Source of the DNA: Botryococcus braunii
Taxonomy: Eukaryota > Chlorophyta > Trebouxiophyceae
Length of the DNA stretch: 42,043 bases
Direction: 5' to 3'
Assembly: GCA_002005505.1 (NCBI GenBank)
Contig: KV908641.1
Coordinates: 126,714 to 168,756 of the forward strand
Part shown: positions 27,701 through 33,980 of the stretch, piece after piece
How the letters are laid out: every line of letters starts with the position of its first letter
Position numbering within the stretch: the stretch's first letter is position 1
Position numbers and translations under genes: made by a program
Notes under the pieces: model-generated
What the model saw: only the letters and a program-made list of their open reading frames with translations
Database searches by the model: none
What the model was told of the DNA's origin: nothing

Positions 27701-27740
27701 CAAAGGGAAGCGCCCTAACAAAAGAGCTCGCCTGGCCTGA
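18648..27740 (+). CDS. DIRS tyrosine recombinase, three exons
   Basis: Cuts and rejoins DNA through a tyrosine-DNA link to integrate the element. Exons: 18,648 (first in-frame ATG 18,825) to 19,215; 19,348-19,623; 27,232-27,740. Both GT-AG junctions keep phase and join HGRG-NPVRSLD and WLASG-VPAAPYLF. From the ATG this gives 391 residues, normal for the family. Exon 1 has the helical core-binding domain (FDRFCEFMRDTG) and the GRGNP motif; exon 2 has the box A arginine in ETCSRGATAV (19,572-19,574); exon 3 has HGSRRG (His at 27,558, Arg at 27,567) and the nucleophile in NVTKRYIDP (Tyr 27,663-27,665). Intron 1 is 132 bp. Intron 2 would be 178 bp but now holds a 7.4-kb gypsy element. The coding sequence looks intact. 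Confidence 0.85.
19216..19347 (+). other. Intron 1 of the DIRS recombinase
   Basis: GTAACC to GCCGTAG, 132 bp, phase 1, with in-frame stops. Splicing restores the GNP motif found after the core-binding domain of DIRS recombinases. The intron start also happens to read GNP if retained. Confidence 0.75.
19774..20249 (+). repeat. 5' LTR, gypsy copy 1
   Basis: 476 bp, TG...CA ends. It carries two near-copies of GGCGCACATGT in tandem near 19,834-19,856 and a short (CT)n stretch at 20,196-20,208. It matches the 3' LTR at every base I compared. Confidence 0.95.
20252..20263 (+). other. Primer binding site, gypsy copy 1
   Basis: TGGTATCGGCGA starts 2 bp after the LTR. The first seven bases fit the 3' end of a tRNA ending GATACCA, as the initiator Met tRNA does; the following bases differ from the usual plant TGGTATCAGAGC, so the exact primer is unsure. 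Confidence 0.6.
20368..21606 (+). CDS. gag: Gypsy copy 1 Gag (412 aa)
   Basis: Structural protein that packages the element's RNA in a cytoplasmic particle. A retrotransposon Gag capsid region spans roughly residues 125-240, with VERYIERFMSLL typical of plant gypsy Gag. A CCHC zinc knuckle, CYFCHKLGHESWQC, has its ligands at C328, C331, H336 and C341. The C-terminus is basic (GKHWKGKGKGKGPK) and should bind RNA. The start is the first ATG after the 118-bp leader. The pol frame begins 3 bp after the stop in a different frame. The gene is open end to end, unlike in copy 2. Confidence 0.93.
   Translation: MSPPSSGKFKNLSSEEREFLEALESSGELVEDLMEGASRDPSPAPSTPKTKKIKLTNKIKEQLFLEFKEKLLAERQVGGDGVEETPRPSGQVRATPPSLFSGKRGSFCYFARKLEGYAKLTNVPAGKWVALGVQLMEERPTKVWDTHVRKLEKEGIHEHTLEWKDFKTFMVKRYDSTDTVAIARAKLDKVFQGNETVERYIERFMSLLADVEVDYQIAMQDQLHLFTKGLNTPLKLACTVNPATGSPFTDLEDICTYVVKYEASLKSTYVDAQGPKRKRVYTQTPQVAAGVVEQQPPAPPSLGLVGAPPFGSGRKIDSRTSIPKDRECYFCHKLGHESWQCVAKKQYLAAKAQASGHTPSNFQPGFYPRQGNNQPVAAPLQGVSPPSHIGPKGFNKGKHWKGKGKGKGPKQD
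21609..24965 (+). CDS. pol: Gypsy copy 1 Pol, protease to integrase core (frameshifted end)
   Basis: Polyprotein that copies the RNA into DNA and integrates it. Aspartic protease DTG at residues 140-142 (LMDTGATHSF); an acidic Glu-rich linker around 325-360; RT with YLDD at 560-563 and FGLTNAPATFQ upstream; RNase H with DAS at 709 and a TERELLAVVYA helix; integrase zinc site with H935, H942, C972 and C975; and a DDE triad at D1005, D1066 and E1102 with 35 residues between the last two. The frame ends at 1,118 aa because the T run at about 24,938-24,944 has seven Ts where copy 2 has six. The integrase tail continues in the next frame. Confidence 0.94.
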   Translation: MNEICFSYLTFLVQKSLGSWNTPLIVPGKHKAETCIESFLAERKENSQVSACFVIGQKVWKSRSFFLRLRSRANLKILARGSKGECFSFQGQQCTFPFSFVLAYAAPKASCQLGSTSSAAPLNLTFPVMARGQQCKALMDTGATHSFVREKVLQGLRYNKRTSPVTLADGTVTHTNGKVDLSVRFAPSIITRHSFLVCDSIMEGIDIILGQDWLAPRHANVNVRASKAHIRHNNKWVLLNKHGKGLGKKLGWGIKLGNTRKGKRDHWKTCLFNVMAKDEHVGWDEQEEMPPLVDMDDPSTESSGTSLHNSAPGDTSGTAPDMESCLEVEKEVEEEEEREEEKEEEEGESEVTTGKPSDPLEEICAKKPERLAHLLREYKDIFPNGLPGLPPHRQVYHTINVQEGITPPNRPAYRLSVEETEECERTVDELLSKGHIRPSCSPYASPVLFVRKKEGTYRMVIDYRALNKITIHDRYPLPRIDDLLDKLKGAKIFSSLDLLSGYHQVRLKEEDIPKTAFRTPFGLYEFLVLPFGLTNAPATFQRLMNEIFHDFIREGFVVVYLDDVLIFSRDEEEHYAHLRKVFQRLREKELFAKLAKCEFLCSELKYLGHIIGKDGLKVDPQKVEVVKDWPTPQNVTDVRRFLGLANYFRKFIQGFSSLAAPLTKLSSSKSSWTWGKEQDEALAALKDALIQAPILSLPDLRKPFQVICDASDFGVGAVLLQEGRVIAYYSKKLNSAERNYSATERELLAVVYALIEWRCYVLGKQVTATTDHKCNTFLQQQVGLSPRRARWAEKLQEFNILWVWEPGKTNVADALSRNPVLQGQLQGQQQRNVSTEPNPGKGTNATSMDGDGRARSGSITLGSDGCDTFLELLKGAYAHDSWLGTRANRRKVHFTDGVWEFGREGRKYVPAFYEVRDKEGPVARNLRQDILKALHEPPSVGHPGFAKMYDLVKRDWWWPGMAEDVREYVKYCDSCQRVKASNQLPAGLLHPLQIPTRKWQSISMDFITGLPKSKHGHNAIWVVVDRLSKCAHFAPTTTNADAYEVAVLMRDKVWKYHGFPEEIVSDRDPRFVNNFMNTLLSLTGCKPARTTAYHPQSDGQTERVNRILEDFFETLCQG
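24943..25770 (+). CDS. pol: Gypsy copy 1 Pol C-terminal part: integrase tail and chromodomain
   Basis: Continuation of pol after the one-base insertion; the first codons overlap the end of the preceding frame. It begins with the integrase C-terminal region (EWEDYLSVAEFAYNNSW, then a GPFRVMAV SH3-like segment). It ends with a chromodomain at about residues 200-255, carrying FLEYLVKWAGHG and EDSWES. Chromodomains mark the chromovirus branch and guide integration to certain histone marks. In copy 2 this part is fused in frame with the integrase core. Confidence 0.92.
   Translation: MKHYVKDNPREWEDYLSVAEFAYNNSWQTSLNSTPFRLTYGQDPNIPFAVGHMEGTKVDRADLFMRKMQDKITLARKCLRAAQDRQTAYANRHRREAIYQEGDYVLLSTRAAPTLTSNRFSKLQPRHVGPFRVMAVTPDNVNFVTLDLPDRLDIHPRINVCYLKPYWTREEAQSRGYCPPKVITKADGTTHLEWVVDALVDHRLLHDKDGFSYHFEDGTPFLEYLVKWAGHGATEDSWESQEAFETHPGLVNTYHRLQGLAPPIWDQVALRDTFP
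26058..26129 (+). repeat. 24-bp tandem repeat, three copies, in gypsy copy 1
   Basis: Units at 26,058-26,081, 26,082-26,105 and 26,106-26,129 share ACTTGGAACCCTTGG. Copy 2 has only two units at the equivalent place (33,646-33,693). Confidence 0.92.
26707..26722 (+). other. Polypurine tract, gypsy copy 1
   Basis: Purine-rich AAGGGGGGG stretch ending at the 3' LTR, the usual primer site for plus-strand DNA synthesis. Confidence 0.75.
26723..27198 (+). repeat. 3' LTR, gypsy copy 1
   Basis: 476 bp, the partner of 19,774-20,249, followed by the target duplication GCTCT. Confidence 0.95.
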
Positions 27741-27746
27741 CCATGC

Positions 27747-30215
27747 TCAGGCCTGTCTGCGCTTCCTCTTCCCCCTCTCTCCCACATGGGCTGGCCTCAC
27801 AGGCGGCTCGAACCATATCAGACTGCAGGTCAGGTGGCACTGATAATCCCCATCCTTCAACATGCTGGGTGGGAATCGTGAACCCAGTACGAACATGTGT
27901 TTCCTAGGAGGAACCGTGGTTTCTGCCTTAACCGGCAGGTGCAGCAGCCAGTTTTTCCACCTGGCTGGCATGTTGCAGACCACCAGGATGCAGTTTTTCC
28001 TCTCCTGTGCTATCTTGCCTATCACTTCCCTAACGCGCTCCCTTGGTGGGAAGACCCATACCAAGGGTGTACCCTCTGCCGGGTCCAGAAGGCTCCATGG
28101 CATGACCAGGCCATCAGCTCCCATACCCTCTGCAGCAGGGTATTGTGTAAAGTACCTCCTAACCTGATGGAACTTGTCCACTGTTCCCGCAAAACAATCC
28201 CCTGTGGGGAACCCCCAGTTGCCCCCTTCTGGTAAACGACTCATGCATATGTGCCTGTAAATCCCTCTATCCAGAGCAAAGTCCCCAGCATCATCACACC
28301 TAGACAGCAGGTCAGCCCTTTGAATTTCTGGCGTGTCCCTTGGCACCCACTGGGCCCTTACTTCTACCTCTGCCTTAGCTGCTTCCTCAAACATAAGCCT
28401 GAGCTCCATGAGGGTGTGTGCTTTCCCATTCATGCTGTTAACATTGGACACTGCCCCTTGGTTGTCACAAAACAGCAGCAGCACTGCTCCCCGCAACTTG
28501 CCACTATTTGCTTTAATACAAGACCTTACCAATAAACATATATTTTTAACTTCCCTGTGGCAGGAAGACAATTCCCCTCTGCTCATTTGCTCCTGCTCTT
28601 CCACAGTGAAACTTTCCTGCATGGGCTGCACCAGCAGCTCTTCTGAGAAACCCCCATACCCCCTAGCAGAGGCATCCCCATAGCACACATATACAGGCCC
28701 CTCCTGCCTCCAAGGTTTTCCTTTCTGATTCCTCAGAGCCCCCTCCCAGTACCCCAAATCTTCCTCAGACAACTCTGCCAACTCCTCTGACAGGCTCTCA
28801 CCCCACTCCTGGAGCCTCCCCATTGCTTGGAACAACCTCCTGGTGTACAAAGGGGCCAGTCGTACCGCAGGACTGACACTCACTAGCAGGCCAGCCAGAC
28901 TGGCCAAGTCCCTTTTTGTACTCCCTACTTTCCCCACCTGCCTGATTTGCTCTGTGATGTACTCTACCTTATCCTGAGGCACATAAAACGCCTGCTCCTC
29001 CAAATCCACCAACAAGCCCAAGTATTGACCCCTCCTTGTCGGGTCTGACACACACTTGCCCCTTGACAGACAGAAACCCAGAAAGGTCAGCAGCAGTATC
29101 AGTGCCCTCATCCCCAGCCTCCCCTGCCTCTCACTGGCAGATATGAATATTGCATCGTCCACAAACGTGGTCATCCTGAGACCCCTTACCCTGAGGGGCC
29201 CATACACCTGGAGCATGAACCTGGTGTAGGTCCTGCAAGCCGACGATAACCCAAATGGCAAAACCGTGAATACATAAAACTTCCCCTGGAAACTCAGCCC
29301 CAGGTATTTTTGATCCTCCTGGTGCACCCTGAAGTGATGGTAGCCAGCCTTAAAGTCAGTCAGGCATAACCAGTCTCCAGGCCTTGCATACTGTGGTACG
29401 TCTGTCAACTTCTCATACGAGAAGCTCACATATTTGTCAAACAAATTGATGTACCGAGCATCCAGAATCAGGCGCAGCTTGCCCTTCCTGTTTGCTGCTA
29501 CCCCCAACCCACTGCATACATGTACCTTATCTTCAGCCACTTCACGTACTGCCCCTGTGTTAAGCAAATCCTCCAAGGACGTCTTCACAAACGCCTCATG
29601 CAGTTGCACAGACTTTCTATTAGCAAACTGCACTTTCCCAGGTTTGTCCCCTTGGAGCAACTCCCTGGCCCTCTGCCCTTGCCCAGCTACTGTGCCCTTC
29701 AACAGTTCCCACACCTGCTGTCTTCTTTGGCTATACCTAGGGTGGCCCTTCTGCGCTTCGGTGTCCACCCCTACCCATTCCACCTTGACCCCGTGCCTGA
29801 GCCACGACAAAATCTTAAGCTGCTCTGCAGAGAGCGGTGCATCGCCCTGTGCCCACTTGAAATACTCCTCCCACGCCTTTATACGTCTATTTGGCACCCC
29901 TGCCACAAACTCATCGTCTTTAAGTGCCCTGCCCCACTCCTGCGCAAGCGACCATGGGGTGCCTGGGCCTGCTGGCTCCCCCACAGTACTGTTGCTCTCC
30001 TGCCAGGCCTCCAAAGCCTGATGTACTTCCTCCCACTTCACGTCTATGCTTGGCCCAACCCTATCACAACTTGCTATGAACCTTGTTGCTTGTGGAGCTT
30101 GACCTGCCCCACTGCCAGCCCCACCTTGTGGTTCTGTGGCTTCAGCCCAACCTGCCCCTTCCCAATCTGGCCCCCCCACCTCTAACTCTCCCGTTGACAA
30201 AAACACCCCCTGCAT
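27747..30215 (-). CDS. DIRS reverse transcriptase-RNase H with C-terminal domain (822 aa)
   Basis: Copies the element's RNA. The RT domain is at about residues 210-400: LRLILDARYIN, LTDFKAGYHHF, VLPFGLSSACRTYTR, and the catalytic FVDD at 351-354. RNase H follows with D514 (GDASARGYGGF), E548, D584 (FCDNQGAV) and D635 (ADLLSR). The tail (about 665-770) has NWGFPTGDCFAGTVDKF, GADGL, VWVFPP and a W-x-x-W segment. This is where DIRS elements carry a methyltransferase-like domain, but no clear catalytic DPPY is seen (FPP instead), so that label is tentative. There is no protease or DDE integrase. The frame is uninterrupted. Its ATG follows the gag stop by one codon in the same frame. Its stop nearly abuts that of the plus-strand recombinase. 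Confidence 0.9.
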   Translation of the reverse strand: MQGVFLSTGELEVGGPDWEGAGWAEATEPQGGAGSGAGQAPQATRFIASCDRVGPSIDVKWEEVHQALEAWQESNSTVGEPAGPGTPWSLAQEWGRALKDDEFVAGVPNRRIKAWEEYFKWAQGDAPLSAEQLKILSWLRHGVKVEWVGVDTEAQKGHPRYSQRRQQVWELLKGTVAGQGQRARELLQGDKPGKVQFANRKSVQLHEAFVKTSLEDLLNTGAVREVAEDKVHVCSGLGVAANRKGKLRLILDARYINLFDKYVSFSYEKLTDVPQYARPGDWLCLTDFKAGYHHFRVHQEDQKYLGLSFQGKFYVFTVLPFGLSSACRTYTRFMLQVYGPLRVRGLRMTTFVDDAIFISASERQGRLGMRALILLLTFLGFCLSRGKCVSDPTRRGQYLGLLVDLEEQAFYVPQDKVEYITEQIRQVGKVGSTKRDLASLAGLLVSVSPAVRLAPLYTRRLFQAMGRLQEWGESLSEELAELSEEDLGYWEGALRNQKGKPWRQEGPVYVCYGDASARGYGGFSEELLVQPMQESFTVEEQEQMSRGELSSCHREVKNICLLVRSCIKANSGKLRGAVLLLFCDNQGAVSNVNSMNGKAHTLMELRLMFEEAAKAEVEVRAQWVPRDTPEIQRADLLSRCDDAGDFALDRGIYRHICMSRLPEGGNWGFPTGDCFAGTVDKFHQVRRYFTQYPAAEGMGADGLVMPWSLLDPAEGTPLVWVFPPRERVREVIGKIAQERKNCILVVCNMPARWKNWLLHLPVKAETTVPPRKHMFVLGSRFPPSMLKDGDYQCHLTCSLIWFEPPVRPAHVGERGKRKRRQA

Positions 30216-30218
30216 GAT

Positions 30219-30791
30219 TTAATTTCTATGTACCCACCCCCTTCCCTTGTGCTCCTGCAGATGTGTGAACATGCAGAACTTTTCTCCTGCAATGGCATTG
30301 CATATCCCATCCAACCACCAGCCTCTGCAGCAGTCCTTGGGCGCCTGCCTTGCCCCAGGATAATGTGTGAGATCAAAACCCCCATTTTGCAGCTGCTTCC
30401 TCTTTGGGGTCCCCGCGCCCCCGCGCCCCTGACCGCCCGGAGATCCGTAGTTGGGTGCAGCCGCTGCACGTTGCTGAAGACTCGTCGTCAGGACCGTGAC
30501 TTGTGCACTTGCTTTCTCCTCCAAATGCACACTGTGTGCCTTGTCTTGCAAGACAGCATAATCCAGCTGCCACCGCTCCGCGAACAGGTAGTCCAGCAGC
30601 CCTTTTATCTTCCCCGCCTGCACCCGGTGCCTCTCTTGCACTACATATGGTTTGTTTCACCATGTTTGCCCCTCGGGCAATCCGACTTTTCCTCCCGAAT
30701 AGGCCCTGGCGTCCCCGGCGCCAACTGTCTCTCCCGATCGCCGGCTGCCCGAACCCTTGGCCCTCCTTTTGGCCGTGCAAGCTTTACAACC
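30219..30791 (-). CDS. DIRS gag-like 3' exon with an in-frame TGA
   Basis: The acceptor GGGGAACAG precedes a frame in phase with the 31,450 donor and with the RT gene. It reads a basic start (KRRAKGSGSRRSG), GLPEGQTW, then TGA at 30,657-30,659, then NKPYVVQERHRVQAGKIKGL and a Gln/Gly-rich tail, ending in TAA at 30,219-30,221. Sequence before and after the TGA reads as one protein, so the TGA is a point mutation, an assembly error, or read through. No zinc knuckle is seen. The role as Gag is inferred from position upstream of RT and basic composition. Confidence 0.6.
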
Positions 30792-31449
30792 CTGTTCCCC
30801 TTACCTCTGACAAGAGTTAAGTATCTCTTTTACAGCCTAAAGCTCACGCTTGTGGTTCCCCCTTTTTGCCTCGCCTGACTCCCCTTCCCCTGCCTTGACC
30901 TGTGTGCTCTCTCCCTCCCTGGATGCTACCTGCATGCGTCCTGGTCCCCTACAGCCCTCACTTGATAGCTGCTGCCCCTTTCTGACGACCCTCCACGGCC
31001 ATGCGTGACTCACCCGGTACGCCATAAGGCCCTCCACTCTCCCCCAGCCCTTGCCTGCTTTGCCAGCTAAGCCTCACTACAGTGTTCTCAGCTGCAGCTC
31101 GCTCGCAACGAGCTGCCCAAAGCATGCCCATGAAAGAATCACTTTACAGTGCCGTTCTGCGCATTCAAATCCTACGTTGCCCTGCCCTGCTTGCCCTGCC
31201 TTTACCACAGCCCAACAAACTGCACAGGCAGGTCCTACAGCCATATCCCACATGCCCTAGTCTCTGTCGCCTGACTCCCCAGGCCATGTTCTTGGCTTTC
31301 ACATAGCATGAGACCTGCTAGGAAAAACATGCCTTGGGCGCAACACCCCCCTGACTGCGTCCCCCACCTTGCGCTTCACTACTGCCAGCACTCAACTTGC
31401 CTAGCACTCTGGCCTATATGCAACTTGATAAGTCCGGTCGTGCGCTTAC
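30792..31449 (-). other. Predicted intron of the DIRS gag-like gene
   Basis: 658 bp from donor GTAAGCGC (after GAAAAG) to acceptor GGAACAG, phase 0, no open minus-strand frame across it. Spliceosomal introns are known in some DIRS elements. Confidence 0.6.
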
Positions 31450-31740
31450 CTTTTCCCTTGCCTGTAGTTTCTTTGCCTCTGAGTCGCTGGACTCGATGGA
31501 GATGTTTGCGTTGTTCTTGTTCTGCAACTGTTTGTCCAGCCGCAGCTCATGTGCTGCTACTTCCAGCGCCCTCTTGTAGAAATCCCTGGCACCTCTGCCG
31601 GTTTGGTTGTAGTCCTTTCTGCAGTCTTCCCTGAGTTCTGTAGCTCGCCTGGCAAGATCCTGCCAATCATCCTCGTGCTTGCCTCTGGTGGCTGCTGCCA
31701 CCCTCTGTGCCATGGCCCTGACCTTTTCCCTGGCGCTGCC
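31450..31740 (-). CDS. DIRS gag-like middle exon
   Basis: 291 bp, 97 codons, phase 0. The acceptor is CTGGGAGCAG and the donor is AAG followed by GTAAGCG. It encodes a charged, mostly helical protein segment: GKHEDDWQDLARRATELRED, RDFYKRALEVAAHELRLDKQ, then a Ser/Asp stretch and KKLQAREK. No known domain. Helical, basic and acidic patches fit a Gag-type assembly protein. Confidence 0.6.
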
Positions 31741-31833
31741 CTGCTCCCAGGCGACCCTCCCTCAGCTTAAGTGCATCCCATATCAAATGTCAGCCTCTTG
31801 CTGGTATGATAACCCATGCACCAAGACTGTACC

Positions 31834-32409
31834 TTATTTTCCCTTGTACCTTATGTCAGCAACGTGGCCCCTTCCCTTTGGCCTGCTAGCCTTGCCCTCT
31901 TCCCACTTAAAGCTGTCTCCTGTCCCACAGCATGTTAACCTCCCTGGTGCTATTGTTTCCATTGCTTTTTGGGGGGTCTCTGCCTGCCTGACACCTCCCC
32001 CTTGAGGTTCTGCTGTGATACCCCTTCTTCCAAGCTCCCTCCCTTCCTCTTGTTGGTCTCTTCCCCTGATCCCTTCCCTTTCCAACAAGGATACCACCTT
32101 GCCCAGCATGCTCCCATCTCCCTGTGGTGGCACCCTTCCTGCAATATGACTGTACCTTATTTTTTGCTGTACCTTATGCGAGCCCCCTTGCCCTGGCACC
32201 CTGGCCCTGGCCTCCCGGCTCTCACCCTCCTGGCCCCTGCCTCCTGGCCCCCAGGCACAGGCCCCCTGGCCCTCCAGCACTGGCCCCCTGGCCCAGGCCT
32301 CCCTGGCCTCCCGGCCCTGGCCCCCTTGCCCCCTTGGCTCTGCCCTTGGCCTCTGGCCTGCCCCCCCCCTTGTGCGTTTGACTAATGCATGTTGCCCTCT
32401 GGTCTCCAA
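31834..32409 (-). CDS. Low-complexity minus-strand ORF in the DIRS gag region (doubtful)
   Basis: 191 codons rich in Gly, Arg and Gln (REAREAWARGPVLEGQGACA). The composition comes from a CCTGGCCC-type minisatellite at about 32,178-32,365, so it may be a repeat artefact within the intron. It could equally be an RG-rich RNA-binding part of the DIRS gag; no splice sites decide the matter. Confidence 0.25.
   Translation of the reverse strand: METRGQHALVKRTRGGAGQRPRAEPRGQGGQGREAREAWARGPVLEGQGACAWGPGGRGQEGESREARARVPGQGGSHKVQQKIRYSHIAGRVPPQGDGSMLGKVVSLLEREGIRGRDQQEEGRELGRRGITAEPQGGGVRQAETPQKAMETIAPGRLTCCGTGDSFKWEEGKASRPKGRGHVADIRYKGK
32178..32365. repeat. Degenerate CCTGGCCC minisatellite
   Basis: CCTGGCCC, CCTGGCCT and CCCGGCCCTGGCC variants recur about every 8-20 bp. 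A second small repeat links 31,826-31,858 and 32,147-32,178, both with GACTGTACCTTATTTT followed by TGTACCTTATG, 320 bp apart. Confidence 0.7.
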
Positions 32410-32554
32410 CCGCCTTAAAAGGCCTCCCCATATTCCCCTGAATTGCCCTGGCCTTTTTGCCTACATTCCAGTTAATCCCACAGGTAGCCTTGCTCTTGCC
32501 AGCCTCCAGGTAACCTTGTCCCCTTCCCCCTCGAGCTTATGACACCCTGCCTTT

Positions 32555-33030
32555 TGTCGTAGAATGCACAAGTTAGAGAGAATTTCCAAGTTGTGAGAGA
32601 GAGAGAGACAAGGCCGGATGGCCGACAAGTTGGACGCTCTTTCCAATTACAAGTAACCCCCACCTCACGGAGCTTCCACTCCCTACTTGTGGTCTACTAA
32701 GCTTCCAAATTACCTGAGTGCGTGTCTTCCCGTGGCTTACGTCTCTATCCGTTCCTTCCCGTGGTTCGTGATCGTGTGTTCACGTTCCTCCAATGGTAGC
32801 GCACTAGTCCACCAAACCTCTACAATAGTATCTAGAAAATATCCTAGAATCCTACTATGAGAGTAACGTCCATAACTATCCAATGGAATTCGACGGCTAG
32901 GAAGCCAAGGCTAGACGCTAGGCACGTGCGTACTCGCGTTGCTCGTACGACATGTGCGCCACATGTGCGCCTAGGCTAGGGGGTAAGGGAAATGTCTAGA
33001 AATGCCGGGAAATCCCTACATTCCATCACA
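32555..33030 (-). repeat. 3' LTR, gypsy copy 2
   Basis: 476 bp, minus orientation. It has TCTAGAAATGCC near 32,994 where the other LTRs have TCCAGAAATGCC. Confidence 0.95.
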
Positions 33031-33046
33031 TCATCCCCCCCTTAAT
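33031..33046 (-). other. Polypurine tract, gypsy copy 2
   Basis: On the plus strand a run of seven Cs next to the LTR; on the element strand a G-run preceded by GGAATTAA, as in copy 1. Confidence 0.7.
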
Positions 33047-33645
33047 TCCTGCATGTCCTCATGCAGCCACATACACACATACAGTAGACCACAATTATAA
33101 GGGAATGGTCGTCACCGAACGGCCCATCCACCAGCGCCGTTAGACCCTTGCCGAATGGGTTACATTAGGGTCCCCGCCTCCAAGTTATTCCCCTATCATC
33201 CCAAGCAATTGACTAAAGCGTCCATTTTTTTTTTTTTTTTTTTGGTTTTTTTTTTAATTTATTTATTAGGTGTGCTTTATTTTAGTCCTAAGTACAATAC
33301 TGTACGATACGATACGACACGGTACTATAATTACGATAAATTACGATAAATTACGGCGAACTACGACGAACGTTCGCCTTATTCCTTTCGAACTATCCAA
33401 GTCCGCCTTTATTGACACATCCCTATTTATTATTTATTAAAGCAATACAATGCTTGTGACACAACCGATAAACAATCCGAACAAGATAAATATGACACAG
33501 GTGTAGCTCAGTCCACAATGCTTCCCTAAAGTGGCTATCCATACAACACAGTTTCTTTATGATACATTGTCCATACTGTACACATACTGTACACATAAGG
33601 TACACATATAGTACATAGAAAGAAATCCATCCCAAGATGCCAAGT

Positions 33646-33693
33646 AGTCCATATCCAAGGGTTCCAAGTAGCCCATAGCCAAGGGTTCCAAGT
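33646..33693 (-). repeat. 24-bp tandem repeat, two copies, in gypsy copy 2
   Basis: Two units sharing CCAAGGGTTCCAAGT on the plus strand; copy 1 has three. Confidence 0.9.
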
Positions 33694-33980
33694 CACTTCT
33701 GTACTTCAAGCCCACGTCCCAAGTGCTAGTTAAGCAGACTGCGGTTGCGCGCCATGTGTACTTCAATTCCTATCCCTGAATGCAGAACCCCGAGTTCAAT
33801 GCATCGAAGCGGTATGAGGCCTCATGCCACACATACCGAGGTAGGCAACCTACCCCGTCCCTTGTCCCAAAGTACACAAGATATACAGTCCCTACCATAG
33901 GTCCCGTCCCATGTATTCCCAGACACCAGGTGGGAACTCCACAAGTGGAATGAGGGGGACAACCGTCCGGAGGGGCCCGT

